Source: Paraburkholderia phenoliruptrix
GTDB taxonomy: Bacteria > Pseudomonadota > Gammaproteobacteria > Burkholderiales > Burkholderiaceae
Length of the DNA stretch: 64,000 nt
Reading direction: 5' to 3'
Assembly (NCBI RefSeq): GCF_902859825.1
Contig: NZ_CADIKB010000023.1
Location: 52,276-116,275 of the forward strand
The translations under genes were made by a program, and so were the position numbers. The first letter of the stretch is position 1, and the number at the start of each line of letters is the position of its first letter. The notes below the pieces were generated by a model. It saw only the letters and a program-made list of their open reading frames with translations. It had not been told where the DNA came from and ran no database searches. Below, piece after piece: positions 8,249-17,145 of the stretch.

Positions 8249-8638
8249 ATGTCCAGCACCCCGAGCGTCCCGCAGACCTACCGCGCCATCAACTTCGCTG
8301 AAAAACTCGCGCTCTTTCGCGACCAGTGGCAGCCACGCGTCGTGGCCGAAATGAACGACTACCAGTTCAAGGTCGTGCGTATCGAAGGCGATTTCATGTG
8401 GCATCAGCACGCCGACACCGACGAGACCTTCATCGTGCTCGACGGCCGGCTGCGCATCGACATGCGCGACGGCTTCGTGACGCTGTCGGCGGGCGAGATG
8501 TTCGTCGTGCCGAAGGGCACCGAGCACAAGCCGTTCGCGCAAGGCGAGGTCAAGCTGCTGTTGATCGAGCCGCGCGGCGTCAGGAATACCGGCGAGGACA
8601 CCAACGAACGCACGGCCGTCAACGATCTCTGGATCTGA
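8249..8638 (+). CDS. Small cupin-domain protein
   Basis: A 129-residue single-domain cupin. Motif 1 is seen as MWHQHADTDETFIVLDGRLRI (HxH, then Glu: metal ligands) and motif 2 as GEMFVVPKGTEHKPFA (final His ligand). A TGAAGGAG ribosome site precedes the ATG. Proteins of this size bind a metal and may be dioxygenases, isomerases or sensors; the reaction cannot be assigned. It follows the AraC gene in the same direction and ends 12 bp from the convergent LysR gene. Confidence 0.83.
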   Translation: MSSTPSVPQTYRAINFAEKLALFRDQWQPRVVAEMNDYQFKVVRIEGDFMWHQHADTDETFIVLDGRLRIDMRDGFVTLSAGEMFVVPKGTEHKPFAQGEVKLLLIEPRGVRNTGEDTNERTAVNDLWI

Positions 8639-8650
8639 GCCGCGCCGCGC

Positions 8651-9652
8651 TCAGGCCGGCAACGGCGCAGCGGCGGCCGCTCGCACCCCCGAGCGCCGGG
8701 CTGCGGAACGGGCAAGTGCAGCCGCGTGCCTCGCATGGCGCGAATCGCGGGCCGGCGCGGTGAGATCCGACTCGAAATGGCCGACGAGGTGATCGACGAA
8801 CGTCCGCACCTTGGCCGGCAAGTGAAGGCGGCTGGGATAGGCAATCGTGATCTCGATCTCCGGCAGACGGTAATCGCGGAGCAGTTCGACAAGCCGGCCG
8901 GCCGCCAGATCGCGGCCGATCAGATAGCTCGGCAGGATCGCGACGCCCATGCCGAGCAGCGCGAACTGCCGCAGCATTTCGCTGTTGTTCGCGGCGATCG
9001 CGTTGGCGGTCCTCACACGCACGAGGCCCTCGGGTCCGCTGAAGAGCCGTTCCTCGCCGCCCTGCTCGGGCGGCCGGCTCAGGCACGGATGCGCCAGCAG
9101 ATCGTCGGGCCGCGCCGGCGTGCCGTGCTGCGCCAGGTAGTCCGGCGTCGCGCAGACGGTCAACTGACAGGTGGTGAGCCGCCGCGTCACGATGCTCGCG
9201 CTGCGAGCCGGACGCCCGACCATGATGCCGACGTCGAAACCTTCTTCGACAAGATCCGCCTGCCGGTCGGCAAGCGTCACGTCGGGCACCACCTCGGGGT
9301 AGCGCGCGGCATAGGACTGCACCGCCGGTGCGAGGCTCTGCAGCCCGAACACCACGGGTGCCACGATCCGCAAAGTCCCGACGGGCTCATGATGACGCGC
9401 CGCCAGCATCTGCTCGACGCCTTCCAGATCGTCGAGGATATGGCGCACGCGCTCCAGATAGGTCGCGCCCGCTTCGGTCAGCGAAAGACGGCGCGTGGTG
9501 CGATTGAGCAAACGCGTGCCGAGCCGTGCTTCGAGATCCGCCACATGGCGGGTGACCACCGCGGTGGACAGATCCAGCGCATTGGCCGCGCGAACGAAAC
9601 TGCCGAGGTCCGCCACTCTGACGAACACGCGCATGGACTGCAATTGATTCAT
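8651..9652 (-). CDS. LysR-family transcriptional regulator
   Basis: A 333-residue LysR protein. Residues 1-60 hold the winged helix (MRVFVRVADLGSFVRAANALDLSTAVVTRHVADLEARLG) of the CrgA/DsdC-like subgroup common in Burkholderia; residues 90-295 are the substrate-binding domain (GTLRIVAPVVFGLQSLAPAV and GVAILPSYLIGRDLAAGRLVELL). The last 35 residues are an Arg/Ala-rich tail unlike the family, which usually stops near residue 300. The gene converges on the cupin gene with a 12-bp gap. No obvious divergent structural gene lies upstream, only a tiny frame at 9917, so its target is unknown. Confidence 0.87.
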   Translation of the reverse strand: MNQLQSMRVFVRVADLGSFVRAANALDLSTAVVTRHVADLEARLGTRLLNRTTRRLSLTEAGATYLERVRHILDDLEGVEQMLAARHHEPVGTLRIVAPVVFGLQSLAPAVQSYAARYPEVVPDVTLADRQADLVEEGFDVGIMVGRPARSASIVTRRLTTCQLTVCATPDYLAQHGTPARPDDLLAHPCLSRPPEQGGEERLFSGPEGLVRVRTANAIAANNSEMLRQFALLGMGVAILPSYLIGRDLAAGRLVELLRDYRLPEIEITIAYPSRLHLPAKVRTFVDHLVGHFESDLTAPARDSRHARHAAALARSAARRSGVRAAAAAPLPA

Positions 9653-9916
9653 GGGACGACTCCTGCCTCGAGATGCCGGGCCGGCGCAGCGCTGCCGCCT
9701 GTCTCACCCGCGCGGCAAGGCTCGCGCGGATTTGCCCAACGAATCGATTGTATCGACCCGACCTGTCCCAACCCTGACCTGTGGATGGCAATCGCGTCAG
9801 CTTGGCCGACGCGTCGATACCACAGCTTGACGCATGAGTACGGCGTTTGACTAGGTATAAACCCTTAGAGGCTGGTAAGATATCGCCAGGAAGAAATTCA
9901 CTGCCAGTCGATTGCC

Positions 9917-10129
9917 ATGACACATCGTTTCCAGCTTCTCGAAAAAATCGCGTTTTCTCTGGTCTGCTGGTCCGCCGCAGCCTGCTCGGCCTTCATCGCT
10001 TATGAGCGTTGCCCAGACATCAAGGTCGTCCTGCATGCGGGCGAGGAAGTGCTGCGCTACAGCGGCGAGTATTCGTTCGTCTGCGCGAGCCCCGTCGCCG
10101 ATAGCTGCACGCAACTCGCCACGAACTGA
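9917..10129 (+). CDS. Small Cys-containing protein, possibly exported (hypothetical)
   Basis: A 70-residue frame with a positively charged N-terminus, a hydrophobic stretch (IAFSLVCWSAAACSAFIAYE) and four Cys in all, two in the polar C-terminal half (CASPVADSC). This could be a signal anchor followed by a periplasmic disulfide-bonded tail. The 60 bp upstream are A/T-richer than the surroundings (GTATAAACCC, GTAAGAT), consistent with a promoter. I recognise no family. Codon composition does not settle the matter, so confidence is moderate. Confidence 0.45.
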   Translation: MTHRFQLLEKIAFSLVCWSAAACSAFIAYERCPDIKVVLHAGEEVLRYSGEYSFVCASPVADSCTQLATN

Positions 10130-10211
10130 TTCGGGCACGTTTGCCCGATGACGCAGGCGCCGCCCGCCCCGCTGCGCTTGCGCTCCGGCTCCGCCGCGAG
10201 CGTTGCGCGCC

Positions 10212-10829
10212 TCAGGCGCTGCGTCCGTACACGACGCGCGCGAAAAAGCCCGTCAGCACCGCTTCCGCCATCTCTCCCGGCACGTTCTGCGGATCCACCG
10301 CATGGAAGAACTGCACGCCGTCGCACAAACCCATCAGCCCCATGGCCAGCATCTCGGCCGGCAGCGGCAGCGGCGTGCCGACGCGTTCTGAAAATTCGCG
10401 GACATACGCCGCCAGCTGCTCCAGCTTTTCATGCAGGAAAGCGTTGAAACGCAGCCTGAAACGGCCGTCGCGCACCGCGAGCAGCTTCGCCTCCACCCAC
10501 AGCAGAAAGCATTTGTTCTCGCGAGGCAGATTGCTGTAGTAACGCATCACACGCTCTTCCATCTGTTCGCGCGTGGCCGCGTCCTCAAAAATGGCCCGCA
10601 GACCGGCCTGCATGGTTTCATGGTCGCGCCGCAGCAACTCGAGAAAGAGTTCGCTCTTGCTGCGGAAATTCGAATAGAACGCGCCGCGCGTATAGCCCGC
10701 CGCTGCCGCGATGTCCTCGACACTCGCCGCGACGAAGCCCTTCTTCATAAAAATTGCTTGCGCAGCGTCGAGCAGACGTTGCCGCGTCTGGTCCTTGCTC
10801 TGCTCGCGTGTCAGTCGTTGCCGTTTCAT
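10212..10829 (-). CDS. TetR-family repressor of the adjacent RND efflux operon
   Basis: A 205-residue TetR/AcrR protein. Residues 15-62 give the DNA-binding domain (RQRLLDAAQAIFMKKGFVAASVEDIAAAAGYTRGAFYSNFRSKSELFLELL); the rest is the helical ligand domain. It is transcribed away from the efflux operon, and a 28-bp palindrome sits in the shared control region, just 42 bp upstream of its ATG. That is the classic arrangement for an AcrR/MexR-like local repressor whose inducer is a pump substrate. Regulation of the pump is inferred from context. Confidence 0.9.
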   Translation of the reverse strand: MKRQRLTREQSKDQTRQRLLDAAQAIFMKKGFVAASVEDIAAAAGYTRGAFYSNFRSKSELFLELLRRDHETMQAGLRAIFEDAATREQMEERVMRYYSNLPRENKCFLLWVEAKLLAVRDGRFRLRFNAFLHEKLEQLAAYVREFSERVGTPLPLPAEMLAMGLMGLCDGVQFFHAVDPQNVPGEMAEAVLTGFFARVVYGRSA

Positions 10830-10871
10830 GGCCGCAAGTCTAGCACCGAAAAGAATTCCGATTCACCTCGA

Positions 10872-10899
10872 CATTCAAATACAGGTGTGTATTAGAATG
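10872..10899. promoter_or_regulatory. 28-bp palindromic operator between tetR and efflux operon
   Basis: CATTCAAATAC, then 6 bp, then GTATTAGAATG: the 11-bp arms pair at 10 of 11 positions. It is the only strong symmetry between the divergent genes and has the size typical of TetR-dimer operators. It is the best candidate site for the adjacent repressor. Confidence 0.75.
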
Positions 10900-11011
10900 C
10901 GATCCTTCATTGGAAGTCAGACGCGTATGCCGATTGCATGAGCGGGCCTGCGCTGTTCGCGGCGGCGTTGCGGCTTGCCGTCATTCTTCGCTGTTTCCTG
11001 TTGGGGTCATT

Positions 11012-12208
11012 GTGAAGCGTCCCGTTTTTCCGGCATCGTTGGCGATGCGTCGGCAGGTCCCTCGTCTCGCGCGGCATCGCGAGCCGCAGCACGCGGCTCT
11101 GGCGCTTGCTCTCGCGGGCTTCCTTGCTTTAAGCGGATGCTCGAAAAAAGAGGCGGCGGCGCCCGAGCCGCGGCCTGTGGTGGCCGCCGCGGTTCATGCG
11201 GACGGCAATACGGCGCCCGTGATGTCCTTGCCCGGCGAAGTGCAGGCGCGCTACTCGACGCCGCTGTCGTTTCGCGTCGGCGGCAAGATCGTCGAGCGGC
11301 GCGTGCGCCTCGGCGACGTAGTGAAGAACGGCCAGATCGTCGCCCGGCTCGATCCCGCCGATGCGCAGAAGAACGCAGCCGGCGCGCAAGCCCAGCTTGC
11401 CGCCGCGGAGCACAGCTATCAGTACGCCAGACAGCAGCTCGAACGCGACCGCGCCCAGGCCAAAGAAAATCTGATCGCGCCTGCGCAACTCGAGCAGACC
11501 ACGAACGCCTATGCGTCCGCCGCCGCCCAGCGGGATCAGGCCGCGCAGCAGGCGGCGCTCGCCAAAGACCAGTTGCAGTACACCACGCTCGTCGCCGATC
11601 ACGCGGGCGTCATCACCGCGGAGCAGGCCGACACGGGTCAGAACGTGTCGGCGGGCCAGGCCGTCTACAACCTCGCGTGGAGCGGCGAGCTCGACGTAGT
11701 CTGCGACGTCCCGGAAAGCGCGCTCGCCGCTCTCGCCCTCGGACAGACGGCGAAAGTCACGCTCGGCGCGTTGCCGGGCCGCACCTTCACCGCGCGCGTG
11801 CGCGAACTTTCGCCAGCCGCCGATCCACAGAGCCGCACGTACCGCGCGAAGCTCACGCTCGACAATCCCGGGCCCGACATGCGCCTCGGCATGACCGCCG
11901 ACATCGCGCTCAGCGTGCGTTCGTCATCAACGGCAAGCGGCGCTGAAGCTCAACACGGCTTTTTCGTGCTGCCGGCCACCGCGCTCTTTCACGACGGCAA
12001 AGAGCCGGCGGTATGGGTCGTGCGTGCGGCGGACAGCAAGCTGGAACTGCGCCGCGTCACGGTCGCGCGCTATGACGAGCGCACGATCGTCGTGAGCCAG
12101 GGCCTGAAGGACGGCGAGCAGGTCGTGTTGCAAGGCGTGCACACCGTGAGCGCGGGCGAGCCGGTCCGCGCCATCGCGCCGCTGCATCCGGAGGACTTTG
12201 CTTCATGA
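11012..12208 (+). CDS. RND efflux periplasmic adaptor (membrane fusion) lipoprotein
   Basis: An adaptor of the HlyD/AcrA type, 398 residues from the GTG at 11012 (GGGG precedes it) or 387 from an ATG at 11045. A lipobox LSGC follows the hydrophobic ALALALAGFLA stretch, so it is probably lipid-anchored in the inner membrane. Domain order: beta-barrel/lipoyl half (MSLPGEVQARYSTPLSFRVGGKIVERRVRLGDVVKNGQ), a coiled-coil hairpin at roughly residues 130-195 (AQAQLAAAEHSYQYARQQLERDRAQ), second lipoyl half (ADHAGVITAEQADTGQNVSAGQ), beta-barrel and membrane-proximal domain. It overlaps the RND gene by 4 bp (ATGA), so the two are translationally coupled. It links the inner-membrane pump to the outer-membrane channel. 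Confidence 0.9.
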   Translation: MKRPVFPASLAMRRQVPRLARHREPQHAALALALAGFLALSGCSKKEAAAPEPRPVVAAAVHADGNTAPVMSLPGEVQARYSTPLSFRVGGKIVERRVRLGDVVKNGQIVARLDPADAQKNAAGAQAQLAAAEHSYQYARQQLERDRAQAKENLIAPAQLEQTTNAYASAAAQRDQAAQQAALAKDQLQYTTLVADHAGVITAEQADTGQNVSAGQAVYNLAWSGELDVVCDVPESALAALALGQTAKVTLGALPGRTFTARVRELSPAADPQSRTYRAKLTLDNPGPDMRLGMTADIALSVRSSSTASGAEAQHGFFVLPATALFHDGKEPAVWVVRAADSKLELRRVTVARYDERTIVVSQGLKDGEQVVLQGVHTVSAGEPVRAIAPLHPEDFAS

Positions 12209-15200
12209 GCACGACGCCCGAAGAAGGACGCTTCAATCTCTCCGCATGGGCGCTGCGCCATCAGGCGCTGGTCGTGTTTCTGATCGCCCTCGCTACCGCG
12301 TTCGGCATCCTCGCGTACACGCGCCTTGCGCAATCCGAAGACCCGCCGTTCACGTTCCGCGTGATGGTGATCCGCACTTTCTGGCCCGGCGCGACCGCGC
12401 GGCAGGTGCAGGAGCAGGTGACGGACCGCATCGGCCGCAAGCTGCAGGAAACACCCGCCATCGACTTTCTGCGCAGCTACTCGCGCCCCGGCGAGTCGCT
12501 GATCTTTTTCACGATGAAGGACTCCGCGCCGGTCAGCGAGGTGCCCGCCACGTGGTACCAGGTGCGCAAAAAGGTCGGCGACATGGCGGCCACCTTGCCG
12601 CAAGGCGTCCAGGGGCCGTTCTTCAACGACGAATTCGGCGACGTCTACACCAATATCTACACGCTCGAAGGCGACGGCTTTTCGCCCGCGCAACTGCACG
12701 ACTACGCGGACCAGTTGCGCACCGTGCTGCTGCGTGTGCCCGGCGTCGCAAAGGTCGACTATTTCGGCGACCCCGACCAGCATATCTACATCGAGATCAG
12801 CAACACGCAGCTCACGCGCCTCGGCATCTCGCCGCAGCAGCTCGGTGAGGCGATCAACCGGCAGAACGCGGTGTCGCCGGCGGGCACGCTGACCACGGCG
12901 GACGACCGCGTGTTCGTGCGTCCTTCCGGCCAGTTCCAGACCGTCGAGGCGCTCGCCGACACGCTCATCCGCATCAACGGCCGCTCGTTCCGGCTCGGCG
13001 ATATCGCGACGATCAAGCGCGGCTACGACGACCCCGTCGTCACGCAGATGCGCGCGGGCGGCAAGCCGGTGCTCGGCATCGGCGTGACGATGCAGCCGGG
13101 CGGCGACGTCATCCGCCTCGGCAAGGCGCTCGATGCGGAAATGCTGCACCTGCGCCGCGCCCTGCCCGCCGGCCTGCAATTGACGGAAGTGTCGAGCATG
13201 CCGCACGCGGTTGCCCATTCCGTCGACGACTTTCTGGAAGCCGTGGCCGAAGCCGTCGCGATCGTGCTGGTGGTCAGCCTCGTCTCGCTCGGCGTGCGCA
13301 CCGGCATGGTGGTAGTGATCTCGATCCCGGTCGTGCTCGCCGTCACGGCGCTGTGCATGTATCTGTTCGACATCGGTTTGCACAAGGTCTCGCTCGGCAC
13401 GCTCGTGCTCGCGCTCGGGCTGCTGGTCGACGACGCGATCATCGCCGTGGAAATGATGGCGGTGAAACTGGAACAAGGCTGGAGCCGCACGCGCGCTGCG
13501 GCGTTCGCGTACACGAGCACGGCGTTTCCGATGCTGACCGGCACGCTCGTCACCGTGTCGGGCTTTCTGCCCATCGCGCTGGCCAAGTCCAGCACGGGCG
13601 AATACACGCGCTCCATTTTCGAAGTGTCGGCCATTGCGTTGATTGCGTCGTGGCTCGCGGCGGTCGTGCTGATTCCGCTGCTCGGCTATCACCTGCTGCC
13701 CGAACGCAAGCGCGCGGCGCACGAGGCCGGCAACGCAGAGGCGCACGAGCATGAGCACGACATCTACGACACGCGCTTTTACACGCGTCTGCGCGGCTGG
13801 ATCGGCTGGTGTATCGAGCGGCGCTTCGCCGTGCTCGCCGTGACTGTCGTGCTGTTTCTGCTGGCCATGGCGGGCTTCTCGCTCGTGCCGCAGCAGTTCT
13901 TCCCGAGCTCGGACCGGCCCGAGCTGCTCGTGGATGTGCGCCTGCCCGAGGGCGCGTCGTTCGAAGCAACGCTGCGCGAGGCGAAGCGGCTCGAGAAGGC
14001 GCTCGTGGGACGCCCCGAGATCGACCACTCGGTGGACTTTGTCGGCAGCGGCGCGCCGCGTTTTTACCTGCCGCTCGATCAGCAACTGGCGCAGCCGAAT
14101 TTCGCGCAGTTCGTGATCACCGCGAAGTCCGTGAAAGACCGCGAGACACTGGCGCAATGGCTCGAGCCGGAGCTGCGCAATCATTTCCCCGCGATCCGCA
14201 CGCGCCTGTCGCGCCTCGAAAACGGTCCGCCCGTCGGTTATCCCGTGCAGTTTCGCGTGAGCGGCGACGACATCGCGACGGTGCGCGCGATCGCCGGGCG
14301 CGTCGCCGCTACGCTGCGTGCGGACCCCGGCACGCGCAATGTGCAGTTCGACTGGGACGAACCGGCCGAGCGCTCCGTGCGCTTCGAAGTCGACCAGAAA
14401 AAGGCGCGCGAGCTAGGCGTGAGCTCCGACGACATATCGAGCTTCCTCGCGATGACGCTCTCCGGCTATACGGTCACGCAGTACCGCGAGCGCGACAAGC
14501 TGATCAGCGTCGATCTGCGCGCGCCGAAGGCCGAGCGCGTGGACCCGGCGAAGCTCGTCACGCTTGCCATGCCCACGCCGAACGGCGCGGTGCCGCTCGG
14601 CACGCTCGGGCGTCTGCGTAACGATCTGGAATACGGCGTGATCTGGGAACGCGACCGCCAGCCGACCATCACCGTGCAATCCGACGTGGCGCCGGGCGCG
14701 CAAGGCATTGACGTGACGCATGCCGTGGACCGCGCGCTCGCGCCGATTCGCGCGAGCCTGCCGGTCGGCTACCGGATCCAGATTGGCGGTTCCGTCGAGG
14801 AAAGCGGCAAGGGCCAGACGTCGATCAATGCGCAGATACCGATCATGATCGTCGCCGTGCTCACGCTGCTGATGGTGCAACTGCAAAGCGTCGCGCGGGT
14901 GCTGATGGTGGTGCTCACCGCGCCGCTCGGATTGATCGGCGTGGTGCTTACGCTGCTGCTGTTCGGCCAGCCGTTCGGCTTTGTCGCGATGCTCGGCGTG
15001 ATTGCAATGTTCGGGATCATCATGCGCAACTCGGTGATTCTCGTCGACCAGATCGAGCAGGACATTGCCGCCGGACACAAGCGTTTCGACGCGATTGTCG
15101 GCGCGACCGTGCGGCGCTTCAGGCCCATCACGCTGACCGCCGCGGCCGCCGTGCTCGCGTTGATTCCGCTCCTGCGCTCGAATTTTTTCGGACCGATGGC

Positions 15201-15348
15201 GACCGCGCTGATGGGCGGCATTACGAGCGCGACCATCCTCACCCTGTTCTATCTGCCGGCGCTCTATGCGATGTCGTTCAGAGTGCGCAACGACGAGCGC
15301 GAGCCGCCGACGCCGTCCGCGTCCGGCGCCGCGCACACGGGAAATTGA
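12205..15348 (+). CDS. RND efflux inner-membrane transporter
   Basis: A 1047-residue AcrB-superfamily pump with twelve predicted helices and two large periplasmic loops. The proton-relay Asp pair is present in helix 4 (GLLVDDAIIAVEMM, D409/D410). In helix 10 the Lys of AcrB is replaced by Arg941 (FGIIMRNSVILVDQIEQDI), as in a branch of proteobacterial RND pumps resembling TriC/MexK; that comparison is from memory. The second half lies within the same frame, without break. It sits between its adaptor and outer-membrane partner in one operon controlled by the divergent TetR. Drug or solvent efflux is likely; the substrate cannot be read from sequence. Confidence 0.93.
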   Translation: MSTTPEEGRFNLSAWALRHQALVVFLIALATAFGILAYTRLAQSEDPPFTFRVMVIRTFWPGATARQVQEQVTDRIGRKLQETPAIDFLRSYSRPGESLIFFTMKDSAPVSEVPATWYQVRKKVGDMAATLPQGVQGPFFNDEFGDVYTNIYTLEGDGFSPAQLHDYADQLRTVLLRVPGVAKVDYFGDPDQHIYIEISNTQLTRLGISPQQLGEAINRQNAVSPAGTLTTADDRVFVRPSGQFQTVEALADTLIRINGRSFRLGDIATIKRGYDDPVVTQMRAGGKPVLGIGVTMQPGGDVIRLGKALDAEMLHLRRALPAGLQLTEVSSMPHAVAHSVDDFLEAVAEAVAIVLVVSLVSLGVRTGMVVVISIPVVLAVTALCMYLFDIGLHKVSLGTLVLALGLLVDDAIIAVEMMAVKLEQGWSRTRAAAFAYTSTAFPMLTGTLVTVSGFLPIALAKSSTGEYTRSIFEVSAIALIASWLAAVVLIPLLGYHLLPERKRAAHEAGNAEAHEHEHDIYDTRFYTRLRGWIGWCIERRFAVLAVTVVLFLLAMAGFSLVPQQFFPSSDRPELLVDVRLPEGASFEATLREAKRLEKALVGRPEIDHSVDFVGSGAPRFYLPLDQQLAQPNFAQFVITAKSVKDRETLAQWLEPELRNHFPAIRTRLSRLENGPPVGYPVQFRVSGDDIATVRAIAGRVAATLRADPGTRNVQFDWDEPAERSVRFEVDQKKARELGVSSDDISSFLAMTLSGYTVTQYRERDKLISVDLRAPKAERVDPAKLVTLAMPTPNGAVPLGTLGRLRNDLEYGVIWERDRQPTITVQSDVAPGAQGIDVTHAVDRALAPIRASLPVGYRIQIGGSVEESGKGQTSINAQIPIMIVAVLTLLMVQLQSVARVLMVVLTAPLGLIGVVLTLLLFGQPFGFVAMLGVIAMFGIIMRNSVILVDQIEQDIAAGHKRFDAIVGATVRRFRPITLTAAAAVLALIPLLRSNFFGPMATALMGGITSATILTLFYLPALYAMSFRVRNDEREPPTPSASGAAHTGN

Positions 15349-15350
15349 GC

Positions 15351-16922
15351 ATGACCTACTTCGCCGATTCGCGGCTTTGCCGCAGCGCTTCGTTTCTCGC
15401 ACCGGCGCGCCTCGCGTGGAGCGCCGCCCTTGCTGTCTCCACGCTGACGCTGGCGGCCTGCTCGTTCGGACCGAACGGCGAGCCGCCGGCGCTGCCGCAG
15501 CCTGTCCACTACGGCAGCGAGCCGCAGCCCGCGCAAACAGTGGCCGCGCAAGGTGTTGCACAGCAGTTCATGGTCGGTGCGAAGCCGGTGCCCGAATGGT
15601 GGACGCTGTATAGGTCAGATGCGCTGAACGCGTTCGTCGACGAAGGGCTGCGTAACAGCCCGTCGCTTGCCGCTACCGAACAGACGCTCGCCGCCGCGCG
15701 TGAGCAACTGCGCGCGCAAGTCGGCAGCTCGATGCTGCCCACCATCGACGCGGGCGGCCAGGCCACGCGCAACCGCGCGCTGGCGATTCCCGAGATCGGC
15801 TCGAACACGTTTCTCTACAACATCTTCGTGGGCCAATTGCAGGCGCACTACACGATCGACCTGTTCGGCGCGTCGCGTCTCGCCGATGCCGCGTTGGCCG
15901 CGCGCGTGAACGTGCAGGCGTACCAACTCGATGCCGCGCGGCGCGCGCTCGCCGCCAATATCGTGAGCGCCGCGATCACGAGCGCCGCGTTGCGCGCGCA
16001 GATCGACACGACGGAACGGCTCGTGACGCTCGCCGACGATCAGGCGCGCGACGCCGCGCGGCGCTATGCGCTCGGTGCCGTTTCGCATGCCGATCAGTTG
16101 AGCGCGCAACAAAGCGCGGCGAGCGTGTCGGCGAGTCTGCCCGGGCTCAAACAGCAATGGCAGAGCACGCGTCACGCGCTCGCCGTGCTGCTCGGCCGCA
16201 CGCCGGACGCCGCGCCCGGCGACCTCGAACTGGCCGCACTGCATTTGCCCGAGCAGGTGCCGGTCGTCGTGCCGAGCGAGCTGCTGCGCGCACGCCCGGA
16301 CGTAGAGGCCGCCGACGCCGCCCTGAAAGCCGCCGCCGCCGATGTCGGCGTGGCGACCGCGCAGATGTTTCCGAGCCTGTCGCTGAGCGCGTCGATGGGA
16401 CAAGGCGGCTTTAGCTGGCCCGTCGCGCTGTCGGGCGCGGGCGCGATCTGGAGCATCGGCGCCTCGCTGTCGCAGCCGCTCTTTCACGGCGGTGCGCTGG
16501 CGGCACAACGCCGCGCGGCCATGAACACTTACGAGGCGACCGTCTCGCAATACAAGCAAACGGTGCTCGCCGCGTTCCAGAATGTCGCCGACACGCTCGC
16601 CGCGCTCGAACATGACGCACAGGCGCTCCACGCCGCGAACACGGCGGCGCGTTCGGCGCAGGGCATTTTCGATGAAACGTCGGGGCGTTACCGGCTCGGC
16701 GCTGTGCCGCTCGCGTCGGCGCGCGCGAGCGAGCAGCAGTTTCGCAATGCGCAGCTCGACGAGATCCGCTACACGAGCGCGCGGCTCGCGGATACGGCGG
16801 CGCTCTTTCAGGCGATGGGCAGTTTGCCGGTGGCGGCCGACAGGAAGCAGGGTTCGCAGTTATCCCCAACCGATGTTGAAGAGCCTGTTGAAAACCTTCT
16901 GACAAGCGGGCTAAGCCGTTGA
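15351..16922 (+). CDS. RND efflux outer-membrane factor, NodT/OprM-type lipoprotein
   Basis: A 523-residue TolC-like channel. The signal peptide ends at a lipobox (LTLAACS), and two repeats of the OEP fold follow (WTLYRSDALNAFVDEGLRNSPSLAATEQTLAAAREQLRAQ; later SELLRARPDVEAADAALKAAAADVGVATAQMFPSLSLSASMGQGG, the family signature). The ATG at 15351 lies two bases after the RND stop; a TTG at 15345 overlapping that stop is an alternative. The last 20 or so residues (LSPTDVEEPVENLLTSGLSR) are unlike the family and are encoded by an element repeated elsewhere (see 19930), so the natural end may have been extended by repeat sequence. Confidence 0.91.
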   Translation: MTYFADSRLCRSASFLAPARLAWSAALAVSTLTLAACSFGPNGEPPALPQPVHYGSEPQPAQTVAAQGVAQQFMVGAKPVPEWWTLYRSDALNAFVDEGLRNSPSLAATEQTLAAAREQLRAQVGSSMLPTIDAGGQATRNRALAIPEIGSNTFLYNIFVGQLQAHYTIDLFGASRLADAALAARVNVQAYQLDAARRALAANIVSAAITSAALRAQIDTTERLVTLADDQARDAARRYALGAVSHADQLSAQQSAASVSASLPGLKQQWQSTRHALAVLLGRTPDAAPGDLELAALHLPEQVPVVVPSELLRARPDVEAADAALKAAAADVGVATAQMFPSLSLSASMGQGGFSWPVALSGAGAIWSIGASLSQPLFHGGALAAQRRAAMNTYEATVSQYKQTVLAAFQNVADTLAALEHDAQALHAANTAARSAQGIFDETSGRYRLGAVPLASARASEQQFRNAQLDEIRYTSARLADTAALFQAMGSLPVAADRKQGSQLSPTDVEEPVENLLTSGLSR

Positions 16923-16935
16923 ACGCATTGGAGTA
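16859..16935 (+). repeat. Interspersed element copy A (overlaps 3' end of OMF gene)
   Basis: This stretch reads GTTATCCCCA, then ATGTTGAA, CCTGTTGAAAA, GACAAGC and CCGTTGA. The same ordered blocks occur at 19930-19998, on the other side of the PBP1a gene. It contains the DnaA-box-like 9-mer TTATCCCCA at 16860. Confidence 0.55.
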
Positions 16936-17009
16936 ATGCGGCGCGGTGCGAAATGATGCATGACACCTGCCAAGTGTCAATGGGAAAGCGCACACAACCT
17001 GTGTGTTCG

Positions 17010-17056
17010 CCGAGGTTATCCCCAGTTTTTGTTGACAGCCTTGTTGATAACCTCGG
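17010..17056. terminator. 11-bp perfect stem-loop between convergent OMF and PBP1a genes
   Basis: CCGAGGTTATC (17010-17020) and GATAACCTCGG (17046-17056) pair perfectly around a 25-nt loop. It lies between two convergent genes, so it can serve as a two-way terminator or transcript-end stabiliser, although no T-tract follows on either strand. The arms contain TTATCCCCA and TGTTGATAA, both one or two changes from a DnaA box. Confidence 0.5.
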
Positions 17057-17145
17057 GACCGCGCATTCAAGTGCTTGACGCGTAGGGTTTTATGAAGCGC
17101 GGCGCCGGTGGATGCAAGCCCGCCGGCGCGCCCACGTTCCTGCCG

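Noticed and set aside
12070..14184. A 700-codon open frame antisense to the RND pump, and similar very long antisense frames over mrcA, the ABC-F gene and the tadA-ldcA region
   Set aside because: High GC with strong third-position bias leaves long antisense frames open. Their translations are Arg/Ala/His-rich and show no domains, while the sense frames encode clear families.
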